Below the pieces are notes generated by a model that searched no databases, was not told the DNA's origin, and was given only the letters and a program-made list of their open reading frames with translations. Source: Eupeodes corollae (lineage: Eukaryota; Arthropoda; Insecta; Diptera; Syrphidae). From it: a DNA stretch of 64,000 bases. How positions within the stretch are numbered: the first letter of the stretch is position 1; every line of letters starts with the position of its first letter. The stretch is taken from assembly GCF_945859685.1 (NCBI RefSeq), contig NC_079147.1, positions 84,188,315 through 84,252,314 on the forward strand, written 5' to 3'. A program made the translations under genes and the position numbers. This document shows positions 9,564 to 22,739 of the stretch, piece by piece.

Positions 9564-11690
9564 ATTTGCTGTTAAAATTTGACTGTTTTTATTTATTTAT
9601 TTTATTAAACAAAAAACAAGAATTTACTTGAAATATTTTAACTGTATGTCTATTCCGAGTATTAGGAAAGAATTGTTTCTAATTACTTATCAAAATGTTC
9701 TGTAATAAACTTGTTAGTCGAAAATTGCCAGTACTTAAGACCATATTGTAGGAGTTTTGGATAAAAAAAAAAAAAACAATTGTATAACTTTTTTTTTAAT
9801 GTGAAGTGTATAGTGCTTACTTGAAAAGCGTGAAAATCTTTCCACAACAAAACAAACAAAAAAGCTACAGTTAATTTTATCACTACTTTTTCGAATATCC
9901 TTGATTTATGCCTGGACTCATGTTGCCAAGTTATAGCACTACAAACCCCCTTTTTTAATTTGAATATTTATCTTTAAAAAACTAATTTACATCAAATAGT
10001 TATCAACTAATTGTGTACTTTGTTTTAACAAAGTCAAAAAGTGTAGTGCCAACCTGATATAAACCGAGCCCTACATACCACTTTTTTAAAAATCCTAAAG
10101 CTACAAATTTTTGTTTACAATTTCCAAAAAAAATCAAGAACTGAATAATCATTTTTTTTTATTTCGAAAAATGTGCTACTAACTTGACAGTCATAATATT
10201 TTTGAAGCACCCCGAAGAACATTTTGAGTCAAAACTGTGACATTCTACACAAAAAATTAATAACATATTTAAGTAACAATTCAGTTTCAAACTATAAAAT
10301 GTGTTTTAATAGATTCTTAATTGAATCTGTGAATTGTAAATTATTTTATTCGATAAATCAATGCATGTTTGAATAAAGATACAAAAATTCAAAATCATAC
10401 AAGTAACGAAAATGCATTCGAAAATTCTGAAGCCTCTGCAATCTCAGATATAATGGGAGTAGTTTAAAAATGAACAAAAGTTGTGTTGTCAGCAGATTGA
10501 GACATCAGCTTATTGTCAAGATACAAAATTTTGCATAGAATAAGAAAGTAAAGTATATGAAGTTATAATTCTGAAAATACTATTTTTGAAATATTCCTTA
10601 AAATCCAAGTATTCTTTTCAATGAATCTAAAATGTTGGCCATAATGTCCAAATAATGTTGTGTGCTGGTAAAATAATCTCTGAAATTCTTCAAATTTATT
10701 AATTTATAAACAATTTAGAATTTGATTAAAAACTTTTCATTGTCTTTTTCCGTCAATTTTGCTCCAAATCGCGTCGGCATCAACAACTTATCAAGAAAAT
10801 TCTTGATGCTTTTTGTGTTTATATTTGAGCACCAGTTTATTGAACTTTGCAATTATGAACAATTGACATTTTAAGTGATGACAATTGTTTGCGTTTATGA
10901 AAGTGCTAAAGGGATGATGGCAAATCATCTCTGCAGTGGTGCGTTTTTGAATTTACACTTTAATAGTAAGTCTAGTAAGATATTTACTCTAAAATCCATT
11001 CTAATATTTAAATGAAGTCGTTTGAATAAGTAGAAGAATTCTACTTTCCTAGACCACCCACGCTGTTAGCATCTAATAAATCGAAGGTGTAACTCAAACT
11101 GACATTTAAATCAAAGTTCTCACGCCTAAGAACTTGATAAAGAAATGAGTTAGAACTAAATCGAAATTCAATTTTACAAAAAATAGGTTTGATCAGAACT
11201 TTTTCATAAGCCCTAGAAATGCAATACATCAATTATACAGACTCCATTTTTCCATAGTTTGTGTTTCGAATTAAAAAAAATTACTTTGGTTTTATAGGAA
11301 TTGAATTTATTTATAAATAATTGATTGATATGATGACAATGAGTATTCAGTATGAATTTTTTAAAGTATGGAACAAAAGTAGCTAACTAAATTGTTCAAA
11401 CCTAAAACACCGTACATATGTATATCCGAGGACATAATCTTTATTTAAGTTGAAGTAAAGACTGAAGTCTTATCTTCGAGTATTGAAGTGTATCTGTCTC
11501 CATAATTGTAAACGTCCTTTTTGTGAAAGTATCTTACTTCGGGCATCAATATATTTCCGCGAGAATGCTTTAATCGAAGTCACAAACTAGCCTTCTTATA
11601 CATATCATCCATTTTCTAAATCCCCCTGTTCCTGCCCCAAGCTCATACCCATCTCACATTTATATAAATGTATTAAAGTTTGTAGACATT
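9564..11690. other. AT-rich DNA, nothing recognised
   Basis: Only short, low-complexity frames are present. No family or repeat could be supported. Confidence 0.5.
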
Positions 11691-13560
11691 TGGAGAAGAG
11701 GGTCTTTTACTTTAACATACCACGAAGGCTTCTTCTTCTTTGCCTTCGCGTCGTCGTTGCCAAATAAAACTGGAAAATCGAAAAACAACCCTCACAAGAT
11801 ATACTGCTCGCTCAGGGAATTACGTGTGTCCACCATCTCATTCTCGTTATTGTCAACGTCGTCGTCCTCGCTGTCGCTATACCACCGCTGCTAGCGGCTA
11901 CCACCGCTGCTGGCTGTGAGCTGCTGGCGATTTCACATGTCCTCAAAAACCATCCTGGAACATTCACCCGTCCCGTTTCGTAATCCAACAACACCAAACA
12001 CGCACGTTTCAATACAATTTTTATACAAACACACAATACTTTCAAACATACATATTAGTATATGTATGTAGAATTGAAGTTATCCATTTGGGACTAACGA
12101 CAAGGACGAAGGCAATGGTTGGTTATACGGCTGCTGCTGCTGCTATACGACAGCGAAGATTTGACACGGGAACACACATTTTCGGACAACGCAACGACGC
12201 GCACAAGGCGATTTTCCATAATATCCTTGTGCATTGTATGCGAAATAAGATATTCCTCCCCAACCATCAATCCAATCCATCTACCCAACCCACCCCCTGG
12301 CAATTTCCTGCTCTGCTATATCCTAACGGCAAAACGAATATGTTGGCGAAGGGTACTTCTGTCCGTCCATTCGTCTCGTCTGTCCGTCCGTCTGTCCATT
12401 AGACGTAAGTTGGCGTTGGAGTCGTCGTCGTAGTTGCTTGAGTATGTGTTATGTTTCTTCCAAGGATCCAAATAGGCGATTTTTTCTTCATTTCGCAAAG
12501 GACTTTTATTTTTTCTCTGAATCCTCGTTTTTCGTCTTACCGGCCAACCACCCACCCTCCGTACTGCCCTCACACGCTGTGTTTGTTCGGTTTTTTGCGC
12601 GCGTGTGATGGGCTGCGCGTTATTTATTTTCCTTTAGCGCTTTTTTGTCCGCCACCCTTGGGCTTAGGTTGGGATATATCATTTTTTTCGTGTTTGGTCC
12701 TTTTTCGTCCTTTGCCTTTCCCGTTGCTGTAGCCGTTAGCCGTTGCCTTAGCTGCTACTGATGGTTTTTCACATGTGAGTGGTGTTTTTCTTTTTGTTTT
12801 CGTGTGTCCTTTTTTTGTTGTTAACAATGTACCACACATAAGATGTGGAATAAATTGGAAAAAATAAGATGAAGAAGAGGAGAAGATTCTAAGGATAAAA
12901 GAAGGCTCACCACTGCATGACGATGATTACGAAAAAAATAGGTTTGAAGGGGGCAGGGAGAGGGTTTATACGAGGGGTGATGGCCCGTCCCGGCCCGGCA
13001 AGCCTTAGATGGATTTTCTTTTTACCCTTTTGGGAATTCTTAAAACGGTTTTCTTTTTTTGTGATGTGTGGGTCCAACCGTGAGCCCGTTTGACTGAAAA
13101 TGAAAACGGACATTGGACGGACAGAAAATGAAAAAAAAACACGACGAATTTACCAAGGATGAGAAAATATTTTTCATCTTTCTCAGAATGGGGTGGCCAT
13201 GGGTTGCGGGTGGATAGATGGATGGATGGATAGGGGGTTGGGTTGGTCACTGCTTGCGTGTGTTATTTTCATCTTCTTTTCTTTTTTTTTTTGCACTTTA
13301 CAGTGTGCTTTGCATTGGTGAATTGGTGGATTTGTGGTATGGTGAGCTTTTTAGCCAAAAAATGGACGTAGAAAAAATAAAACATGTTAGGCATATATGT
13401 AGTATAGACCTGATGGTTAGATGGTCCCGTCCCGGTCCAAGTCCCGGCTCACGATGGGGTGCAATGCCGCATTGAATAATTCATAATGTGCGTTCATCCC
13501 TTTAGGCTTTACTCGCTCGTATAGGTACATACATGTATGTGTGTATATCTAACTGTACCT
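11691..13560. other. GC-richer unique island
   Basis: Mixed-composition DNA with GTCGTC runs (11745-11875, 12420-12435), CTG-rich and GGATGGAT runs (13211-13235) and long T/C-rich tracts. Open frames overlap on both strands without a recognisable protein. Probably unique non-coding DNA of the same kind as the island at 1900-3480. Confidence 0.5.
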
Positions 13561-15130
13561 ACATTTTATTTTTACTTTGCTTCTCATCTCCAAAAGTGAA
13601 GTGTTTTGTGTATATTCGTATGACCATATCGTGTATAATACTATCATGGAGAGCCGGCCACTCCGCTGGCGCTGGCTGACGGGGAACGGTAATTTTTAGA
13701 ACGTTTTACTCAAATGAAGACTTAAACGTATCGAATTGTGGTAATTTTTCAGGGCACTAGCTACCTACTTATTTTATTTTTTTTTTGTTGGGAGTTTTTC
13801 TTTTTAAGATTGATTTGCCCTGTTTGACCGTTTTGGTCGAACGAAAATGAAACACACTAAACCTAAACTTCTGAGGATATTATAGACAGAATGAAATGAA
13901 GAAGAATGATTCAGGATAATTTATAATCGAAAACATGTATTAGTATTTGTGTGCGGTCTACCTATACAAATAAATTGTAAGTTGAATAAGTGAGTAGGTA
14001 GATATAGATAAATATACGTACATGTATGTATTGAAAATGTTAGAATCGTTCCTTTTTTTGTTTTTTGTTTGCCCTAAGGGAATAGGTTCATGATATTATG
14101 AGTGCTTTATTTAAAAATTGAAAACGTTCAGATTCAGCTTTAAGGGATATGGCAAGGCTATAACGGTACCCTACTTTGAAAAATTAAATCGATCTTTAAG
14201 GCTTTCAAGGACTAGATTAACTCAATTTGACCTTAAAAGAAGTATTTACATAGTTTTTTTTTTTTTAAAAGAGAATTTATTTGTATGCATTTCTTTAACA
14301 TAATGAGCCATTTTTATAGACTTTTATAGATTTTTATAAATTTTACAACTTTAAAGTAATACTTTCATTTTTGTATGTTGCCAAAATAACCAAAATAACA
14401 TAATTCACTGTTCAAACTTCTTTAGCCTTTAAAACTAATTTTTAAAGAGCAAATATCATCGGTCGATTAAAATGTCTAAGATACCAATACTTCTCCTAGG
14501 ATATAAAGCCTTTGTTTTTAAAATTATATCCAATTATTTGATTAATTATTTATTATTAGAGGAAATTATATTGAATAACAATGAAGTAATGGCAGTAAGT
14601 TACTAGGCCTTAGTTCTCTACTGATTGTTACCACCTAATTATTTTTCCAGTTAAGTTGCATTGTTACTGAGCTAACTTCAAAAGTTTTTCAAGTACTGTT
14701 ATAAAAAAGATCTTGTAGTTAATTCTATTTATTATTTCTATAAATTAATTAAGACTATTTTTTTAAGTACGTGTGTACTTTTTTAAAATCAACTTCAGGT
14801 TATATATGTTCAAATTTTCTTGCAACTTTCTTCTTATAACTCATTAAAGATTAAAGATGCTCGAACTTCAATTATTAATATTTTTCTTTTAAGTTTTTCT
14901 TTTGATTATTTTTTTAATTTTAGCCTTCGATCACGTTTGACTCGAGATTGTCTTGTTTTTTTAGTCAGCCAAAACAAATTTTGAGAAAAAAAAAACAAAA
15001 AATTCTCAAGTCTGAAATCCATAAAATGAGTGCGATGTTCCCGGAGCTCCCTTTTGTCTCTAACTCTCTTCCTGATATTCACTACCGATCGCTTTTCTGC
15101 AACTTCTAATACAATAAACTGAGTAGCTTT
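13561..15130. other. AT-rich DNA, nothing recognised
   Basis: A 61-codon frame at 14118-14303 has no recognisable features. I see no repeats or RNA genes. Confidence 0.5.
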
Positions 15131-15140
15131 TCAAAATCGT

Positions 15141-15469
15141 TTGGCATCCTTTTCCTTTGAATGTGGAACTTCAACGGCAGCGTTAAGCTCATTAAATGCC
15201 GATCTCGACGGAATTGTCCAATGGGGAATTATTAACCGCGTAGAATTTGATGCTTCAAAAACTCAATGTTGTCTCCGGTCCTTAAAACGTAACCCACCCC
15301 AAATGCCACTATCTATGAGTGGCAATTGCTTCCAGGAGACTAACCAACTTTCATATGCGACATTACCAAAAATGCTGCTAGGTTCTTAGAATTTCTTTAA
15401 ACGGTGCAAGAAATTATTTACCCCTTTTATTCGTCCAAGGCTTGATTACAAATCGCACATTTGGGCAAA
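15141..15469 (+). mobile_element. LINE post-RT fragment (N-R-V-E-F-D-A-S-K-T-Q-C-C type)
   Basis: The open frame at 15141-15389 reads L-N-A-D-L-D-G-I-V-Q-W-G, then N-R-V-E-F-D-A-S-K-T-Q-C-C. This is the region just after the RT catalytic aspartates in a common insect LINE family. A frame change then gives D-I-T-K-N-A-A-R-F-L-E-F-L and a degraded R-P-R-L-D-Y-K-S-H-I-W-A-K stretch, which ends at the hairpin at 15470. The catalytic core and C-terminus are absent. No tail or target duplication was found. Confidence 0.75.
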
Positions 15470-15518
15470 AAAAGACTTAAACTTGTCTTAGGGCATCTAA
15501 GACAAGTTTAAGTCTTTT
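15470..15518. repeat. perfect 22-bp hairpin with 5-base loop
   Basis: Bases 15470-15491 are the exact reverse complement of 15497-15518, separated by GGCAT. The inverted copy begins where the LINE reading frame stops, so a template-switch (snap-back) event during LINE replication or repair is the simplest origin. A small-RNA hairpin is possible but unsupported. Confidence 0.95.
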
Positions 15519-15890
15519 GGAAGGTTTCCAAAAAAGAGGTGTGAAATGATTTTAGCATCATATGGCCGATGGGACATTTAAAGAATGTTTGTAATGTATT
15601 GTGAGTTTTAGATTTTTATCAGACTATTGAAATCATAAAAATAGACTTAGAAGAGACAAGACAAGCCAAGACGAGCCTACCGATCAAACAACAACCATTG
15701 GGAAAAAACTGAGAGAAAGGCGATTATCAGTTACACAAAACCGAGACCAAGACGAAGCTAAAATTTTACGGTTTTTACGGAATCGAGACTACCAAAAGTC
15801 CTTTTGTTTTATTTCCAGTTAATGAAAATTGCAATGGTGTTCCAGATCACATTGTGTTTGATTTTGGGTCGGTATGCCAAGGATATATAA
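15519..15890. other. short unassigned stretch
   Basis: No recognisable coding content. It contains a purine-rich ACAAGACAAGCC-type stretch near 15655-15740 and separates two LINE remnants. Confidence 0.4.
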
Positions 15891-15896
15891 AGTGTT

Positions 15897-16004
15897 ATGT
15901 GTCAAAAGTTTGATCACAAAATTTTAAATATTAACTCGATTCCTGACAACATTACTCGCACACAGAAATGGTTGAGATTGCGCCACCCAATGTATTTCAC
16001 TACC

Positions 16005-16062
<58 letters not shown>

Positions 16063-17052
16063 TGTCAAAGCATTCAATAGGTATTAAATCTTCTTTATTG
16101 AAGTGGATAAAATTATATTAAACATGCAGAATCCAAAAAGTTAAAATTGATCGCTCATTCTCATAGAGCATAACTATTTGATAAGGGGTTCTACAAGGTA
16201 ATCATTTAGGCCCACTACTTTTTTTGCTGTTTCCTAATATTTTCAATTATTCAAGTTGTCTGCTTTAGCAGGATTAGATGAATTGTATAAACGGAATCAC
16301 ATGAATATTATAACTTAATATTTCGAAGTGTTAAGTCTTGTCGTCCTTCAGCAATTACAACCCATATTTGTTTGATTATTGATTATAGTATCAATTACAA
16401 TGTTAGAAAGTGTGAGAAAGAAGAAAGACCTACGAATTATCTTAGATACCATCATGTCATTTTTACCTCACTATGACTATATGTTAAAAAAAATAAAAAA
16501 ATTCTTGGATTTATCAAAAGAAAGACTAGAGAATTCTCATGTCCCTATACCATTAAATCACTTTACAATTCTTTAGTGAAGTCGATTCTGTAGTATTGAA
16601 GTAAAGTCGGGAATCTTAATTATAATAATTCAAAGGATAAATCAGAAGAGTTCAAAAACATTTCATTAGGTATGCCTTCTTTAAGTTAAAATAAAGATTT
16701 AAAAGGTTGAGTGTTCGTAAAGCTTACTTTTCAGTAATGTTTATTAGAGAGATCACAACTTATCATAAAAATTGTACTCCGCTACTATCATTATTAACTG
16801 GAGGAAATGCTCCATTCCGAACAACATTTAATTTATAAAAAATGTCACTTTTTAAATCATTTGTATTAAACAATATCTATATAAATTCTTGCTAATTGTA
16901 ATTATATACTTAGGCATGCTTAATTAATGTAAGACAGCATTATGTATTATATACATTCGTACAGTTCCCATCAACAATAAAATTGTATACTTTTTATCAT
17001 AGTCTAAGAGATTAAATGTAATCTAATTGATGTAATAAACTAAACTAAACTA
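15897..17052 (+). mobile_element. degenerate LINE (jockey/CR1-like) with TAAAC tail
   Basis: A series of shifted fragments runs in LINE order. RT motif B reads G-V-L-Q-G-N-H-L-G-P-L-L-F (about 16183-16225). A palm-to-thumb stretch follows, R-K-K-K-D-L-R-I-I-L-D-T with L-K-K-I-K-K-F-L-D (16410-16510), then a S-L-V-K-S-I-L-type segment (16560-16600). The element ends in AAACTAAACTAAACTAAA at 17035-17052. The Y-A-D-D is lost and stops are frequent, so the copy is old. An ATT microsatellite at 16006-16062 has expanded inside it. Confidence 0.7.
16006..16062. repeat. (ATT)19 microsatellite
   Basis: Nineteen uninterrupted ATT units. They create a false poly-tyrosine open frame on the plus strand. 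Confidence 0.97.
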
Positions 17053-17667
17053 AAATTATCAAACAATGATTTTTTCCAAAAACTTTCCTTTAGTTTTGGG
17101 CAGACAAAAAACATATTTTTTTATTTTTGTTTTTTAATTTTATCAAAATCTTAAAGCCATCTAAAGACTAGACACAAATTCTTAACAAACTAGCGCAAAT
17201 TTCAAAAACATAAAAAAATATCTTAATGGCCCTTTATGGGTGCGCTAAGTTAATCCATTATCTTATAACTGCGGCCTTTCAGCCAAAGAACAATTTTAAT
17301 ACTAAATAACAAGAACTTAATCTAAAAAAAATAAAAAAAAATTGGTATCTTTATCATTATTATTTATTTTATATAAAACTTAAAACTAGACAAGAAAACC
17401 GAAACCCTTTATGACAATTAAGCTACTTAAAACTAACCAAAACCAAAAATACTTCTTAAAGATACTTAAAAATACAGCCACAGTAAGTGGCACTGACTTT
17501 CCCTAACCTGTAAAGCCAAACGCGCTAGACAACCTTAAATGACATTCTCAATTTGAAAGACAAAAAACGATATAGTACAAGAAATGTTGGTTTATTTTAT
17601 TTTATAGCTTTATACTATCAACTGTTTAACTGTCACTATTAAGAAACATTGTACTTACATTTAAAAA
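17053..17667. other. AT-rich DNA, nothing recognised
   Basis: No supported feature between the LINE tail and the next composite repeat. Confidence 0.5.
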
Positions 17668-18500
17668 TAAAAAAGAGGCTGGGTTGCTACCCACACTGTT
17701 AACTTCCCAACCCGTATATCGATTTGTTCTGTTTAAAAGTTTGTAGGTTTTCGTTATCAGTAGAATTATTCTTTAAAATTTTAAAATTACAAACAATTTT
17801 TTGCAGATAGTAAAATAGTTTGATTTCAAAATCTATTTTCTTTGACGAGATTCTTAGCTGAAAACCAAATTTTAAAAATTTTAGTAGCATTTCTCAAAAG
17901 TTTTTTTTTCTTATAAACACAAAAACAAATTGGATGAATGAAATTATTTTGAATTCAATATCTTCTACTGTTCACGAGAATACGATAACTGAAAACCATT
18001 TTTACCAAATGTTTGTACTATTTTGTGTAGATTTTATTTTTTTATAAAACAACGGTCTGTTGGATTTCATAAAAATTTGCTGAATGTCTAACTGTGCGAC
18101 AAAATTAGCTTGAAGTCAATATTTTTCATTTTTGAAAAGATATTTGAGTCGAAAGTTATTTTTTACCAAGTTTTAGTATTTTTTTTAGGTTTTTTTTTTT
18201 TTGTATTGTCAATTCAAATTTTCTCAAAACTTAACCGAATATTTTGAAGCCATATTTGTACGGATATTTGAGTCGAAAATCAAATTTTAGCAAATTTTAT
18301 AAATTTTTGGTTATGTTTTTATTTTTTGTAAAAAAAACTGTCAATTCGATTTTACTCAAAATTTTGTATTTAGATATTAAATGAACAACAATATTTTTCA
18401 AAATTGAAATATGTTGGAAGTCATAATTTCAAACTTTGAGACGAAATATCAGTTTTTACCAACTTTGAGTAATGTTTTTTTAAGGTTATTATTAAAAAAA
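17668..18500 (-). repeat. composite repeat copy c (minus)
   Basis: The reverse complement of the hairpin end (GAGGCTGGGTTGC...CACACTGTTAACTTCCC) is followed by reversed monomers with AAAAGATATTTGAGTCGAAA landmarks. Both the end and the interior belong to the family. No head block is attached. Confidence 0.75.
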
Positions 18501-18780
18501 AAAAGAGAATGGGTTGCGATCCACACTGATAACTTCTCATCCCGTCTGTATATTTGTCTTGCTTAAAAGTTTGTAGGTATTCGTGTTGAATTATTCTTAA
18601 AAATTTTAAATTATGAACAATATTTTTCATATGAAGAAATAGTTAAGTTTGAAAATCTAGTTGTTTTGAATAGATTTTTAGTCGAAAACAACTTTTTACC
18701 AATTTTAGTAGCATTTGTTAAATTTTTACAATTCGGATGAATGAAATTAATTTGAGAACCGAACATCAATGTTTAAAAAC
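18501..18780 (-). repeat. composite repeat copy d (minus, partial)
   Basis: A second reversed end block (GGGTTGCGATCCACACTGAT, then CCCGTCTG) with about one monomer, placed in the same orientation directly behind copy c. Confidence 0.7.
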
Positions 18781-18784
18781 CTAT

Positions 18785-18865
18785 TATTTATTTTTATTTA
18801 TTTATTTATTTATTTACTACTTTTTATTTATTTATGAATTTATTTATTTTTTTACTTATTATTGT
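18785..18865. repeat. (TTTA)n microsatellite
   Basis: Imperfect TTTA/TTTATTTA repeats between reversed copy d and forward copy e. Confidence 0.9.
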
Positions 18866-18884
18866 ATATACATATTTGTCAAAT

Positions 18885-20115
18885 TGAAAATGTTGGCATT
18901 TCTCGACGTTTCAAGGTCCCTAGAGTCGAAATAAAAGATTTTTAGAAAGATGTCTGTGCGTGCGTGTGTACGTACGTTCGTACTTCCGTACGTTCGCGAC
19001 GTTTTTTTCGTGTCCATAGCCCAAGAACCAGAAGAGATATCGATTTCAAATAAATTTTGTGGTACAGATAATAATGCAGAAAGATGCAGAAAGGGCGCTC
19101 AAGAAAATTGCGTTGGTGGATTTTTTATCATAGCAGTTTGTAAAAAAGGTGAACATTTTGGTTAACACTAAATATCTTACGAACCAAAAACGCTAGGGAC
19201 TTGAATTAAATTTTATATAATATATTGTAACGAGATTTCAAAGAAGTATATTTTAAAAAAAATCCATTTAACGGTTTTTTATACATCAAAAAAAAATTAT
19301 CACCTCCAAAATTTTACTACTAAAATATGATTTCATCTCCAAAAAAAATTTCGTGCAACGAAAAATACTGTTTTTGACATCTGTTAAAATTTTGAGTAAA
19401 ATCGAATTGACAGCTTTTTTTATAAAAAAATGAAAATATAAAAAAACATACTCAAAGTTGGTAGAAATTAAATATCGATTCAAATATCTTTTCAAAAACT
19501 TGAAATTTAGGCTTTAAACTTATTTTGCCTTGTAATAAATATTGTTTTCAACATTCTAAAAAATGTTGAGAAAAATCGAATTGAATTTTTTACAAAAAAA
19601 TTAAAAAACCTAAAAAAAAAATTAACAAATTTTGGTAAAAATTGAATTTTGACTCAAATATCTTTTCAAAAATTGTAGATATTGGCTTTAAACTACTTTT
19701 ATCTTTCAAAAAACATTGTTGTCAGCGTTCAGTAAAATTTTGAAAAAAATCGAATGGTCTGTTTTTTTACAAAAAATTGATAACTGAAAAAAAATTTACA
19801 AATTTTCGATTCAAATATCTTTTCAAAAATTTGAGAAAATAGCTTCTTACTAATTTGTTCTTATAAGAAATATTTTTTTCAACATTAGGACAAATTGTGA
19901 TTTTTTACAAAAAATAAAACTCTAAAAAAACAATACTTAAACTTGGTAAAAATTTACTTTCGCCTCAAATAGCTTTTCAAAAATTATAAATAATGGCTTC
20001 AAACTTATTTTATTTCACAGAAAATATTGTTTTCGATATTCAGTAATTTTTATATAAAAATCCAACAGTCCGTTTTTTCATAAAAAATAAAATCTACAAA
20101 AAATAGTACGCAAAT
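18885..20115 (+). repeat. composite repeat copy e: head block, internal block, monomers
   Basis: The head block contains TTTCTCGACGTTTCAAGGTC, a GTGCGTGCGTGTGTACGTAC run, GTCCATAGCCCAAGAACCAG and TAATGCAGAAAGATGCAGAA. Next come the ATTTCATCTCC...GCAACGAAA block and four to five monomers. The hairpin end is missing: the copy stops at AATAGTACGCAAATTTT. Confidence 0.75.
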
Positions 20116-20239
20116 TTTACCAAATACCAAAGGTTTTTAGAAGCTTTTCCTATAGTCAATATTTTTGTTCTACATTTTCATTTGCTAATACTGTTATTGT
20201 TATTGTCAGTAGCAAGGTAGTTATATGAGGATATCTTAA

Positions 20240-20700
20240 CTCTGTACATTGGTTTGATATCACGTAACAATATATAACATTAAATTTAATAATTCAAGTC
20301 TATACCAAAATTTGAACCTCTTTTTTTTAATTGTCGTGGTAAAAAGAAGCACCTACTCAGTGTTTTCTAAAAGTCCTTTTTGTATCTTAATGCATTATTA
20401 TCTGTATAATAAAATTTATTTGAAGGCGATATCTCTACTGGTTTTTGAGCTATGGACGACGAAAAAAACGGCGCGAATTTACGGACGTACGAAAGTATTT
20501 ACACACATACGCATAGATATCTCTCTAAAAATCTTTTAATTAAACTCCAAGGACCTTCATGTCGAGAAATGTCAAAATTTCCAATTTTACAATTCAGGCC
20601 GATTACAATAACTTCATATGGGAAGTTAAGGATATGGGAAAATATTTCAAGAGTTTTAGAAGACTGTTTGCTTTTAAACCCAAAGCTAACTTTCAAATAG
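20240..20700 (-). repeat. composite repeat copy f: head block only (minus)
   Basis: Reverse complement of the head block: GAGCTATGGACGACGAAAAA, a GACGTACG stretch, then TTCATGTCGAGAAATGTCAA. It forms an inverted pair with copy e. Confidence 0.7.
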
Positions 20701-20749
20701 ACAGCTGATTAGACATTTTAAGAAATTAAGTGTAGCGTCAATCATGTAC

Positions 20750-22650
20750 CTCGTCAAAATTAGAACATGATTTTTGACTACAAAAATGCTAAGTGGAGTA
20801 GGTTTAAAAATAAAATGCGTACTAAATTAGAAAACTTACCAATAATAGATCCCAATGAAGTCAGTCCTGATCAAATTAACGACGATATTCAAAATTTTAT
20901 AAATGCCTCATTGGAAAGCGTGGCATAATCTGTTCCAAATAAAAGGGTTCATAACGATAACTCAAACTCACTTACCGCAAATATTGTGCAACTTATTAAA
21001 AAAAGGAATAGATTTAGGTTATTGTGGATAAGAACCAGAAATACTTTTTATCTAACAGAAGTTAAAGTTCTTAATAATTTGATAAAATTTTAAACCCAAG
21101 AGCACAAAAATCTAGAAAAAGCAAACGCTTTGGCTCATGAATTTTTTGAAAATCATCATTTTTCGAGCAGTAGTTCTACTGAAATTGCTGAAAAGCAATC
21201 AATGGAAATTATAAGATCTCAACAATTTCAATTTAGCGATGGTACAATTACAGTACAGGATGTAAAAACTGTACTTGGTAGCCTTAAAAATTCGAAGAGA
21301 CCAGGACTCGATTGTTTGAAAAACATAATGTTAAAAAAAATGCCCAGAACAGGTATAAGATTTGTACAAGTCATTTTTACTGCTTGCTTTAAAATAGGAT
21401 ATTTTCCAAGGCAATGGAAAATAGCAAAAATAATTCCCATTCAAAAACCTGGACAAAATTATTCAATAAGTTCTAGCTATAGACCCATTAGTTTACTCAG
21501 TTTTCTGAGTAAGGGTCTTGAGAAAGTCATACAAAATAAAATAGTTTTGCATTTGAACGAGCATAATATCCTTCCAGCAGAACAACTTGGTTTCAGAATA
21601 ACGAATGACATAAAAAGTAATTTTGCAGTATGGAAAAGCACTGGTCTGGTCTGGTCTTATTAGATGTAGAGAAGGCTTTTGACACTTTGTGGCATAAAGG
21701 CCTTCTCCACAAACTCTTAATTCTGGATTTTCCAATTTTCATTTTAAAAATGATAAATTCCTTTTTAGCTGAAAGATTTTTTAAAGTATCAGTAAACGGT
21801 TCCTACTCTGATCTATATGAAATCCTTGCAGGTGTACCACAAGGATCAGTTCTTGGTCCTGTTTTGTATACCATATTTACTTATGATTTCCCGACGTTAA
21901 CAAACTGTAAATCAGCTATTTTTGCAGACGATACGTGTTTGTATTCATCAGATTCAGTTGGTTTTAACATCGAAACCAACTTGCAATCTGCGCTGAATAT
22001 TGTGCAAACGTACTTTAATGATTGGAAGATTAAAATAAATGCTGGGAAAACTCAAGCCGTCCTTTTCACTAGAAAAAGAAAAGCTTGTTTTTTACTCACC
22101 AATATGTTTAAAATTAATGGTATTCCAACAGAATGGAAATCGAGTACTAAATATTTAGGAGTACACCTAGACAAAACACTTACTTTTGGTGTTTATATAC
22201 AAGAAGCAATCAATAAGGTGAACTTAGCTATAAAAATTCTATATCCGTTTATTAACAGGAAATCAAAACTCAGTGTTGAAAATAAGCTCATCATTTTTAA
22301 GGTTATCTTTTAAAGTATTATGCTATATGATTCACCTGTTTGGGGTAAATGTGCTAAAAGCCATTTACTTCGATTACAAAGAACCCAAAATAAAATACTA
22401 AAAATGATGTTAAATCTGCCATGACACTATTCTACGAAAGATCTCCACTTACTTGCCAAAATTGAAACATTTTCATTTAGAATAAGTTATTTGTTTGAGC
22501 GATGTAATGCATCTTGCAGACTATCGGAAAACCACCTTATCTCAAATTTGGCTATTTAGAAATAAAAAAAAAAACACAACAAAAAATTAAAAAAAAAACA
22601 CGAAACTGGAAAAAAATGTAAAAATAAAAACTTAAAAAAAAAAATGGTTA
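20750..22650 (+). mobile_element. jockey-clade LINE, 5' truncated, frameshifted
   Basis: The endonuclease is missing. The linker starts with D-Y-K-N-A-K-W-S-R-F near 20778. The first open part (21130-21663) gives R-P-G-L-D and Y-R-P-I-S-L-L. A frame change near 21630 leads into the second (21630-22313), with V-L-L-D-V-E-K-A-F-D (motif A), A-G-V-P-Q-G-S-V-L-G-P (motif B) and F-A-D-D (motif C). A C-terminal Y-D-S-P-V-W-G-K-C-A-K segment follows. Some codons between Q-L-G-F-R and motif A are deleted at the frame change. The element ends in A-rich DNA (about 22560-22650). Confidence 0.9.
21130..22313 (+). pseudogene. jockey reverse transcriptase, two frames
   Basis: RNA-directed DNA polymerase of the jockey-clade LINE at 20750-22650. 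It would copy the element's own RNA at a nicked target. The catalytic aspartates of motifs A (about 21665) and C (about 21928) are both present in the second frame, but the protein cannot be made as one chain because of the frameshift and small deletion near 21630. An earlier stop (S-V-A-stop) lies upstream near 20930. Confidence 0.85.
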
Positions 22651-22671
22651 AATTTTTATATTTGTTACTTA

Positions 22672-22735
22672 TTTATTTATTTATTTATTTATTTCTGTCT
22701 TTCTTTATTTATTTATTTATTATTATTTACATATA
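22672..22735. repeat. (TTTA)n microsatellite
   Basis: TTTA repeats in two blocks separated by CTGTCTTTC, just past the jockey A-rich tail. Confidence 0.9.
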
Positions 22736-22739
22736 CATA

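Noticed and set aside
15897..16121. 74-codon plus frame with a poly-tyrosine run
   Set aside because: It is the translation of the ATT microsatellite inside a dead LINE.
17700..17745. Hammerhead ribozyme in the composite repeat end (CTGATAA-like core)
   Set aside because: The invariant CTGANGA and GAAA elements are not present together at ribozyme spacing.
18885..20115. CRISPR-like or classical satellite array
   Set aside because: The ~170-bp monomers are diverged, bounded by conserved head and end blocks and dispersed; there are no short direct repeats with unique spacers.
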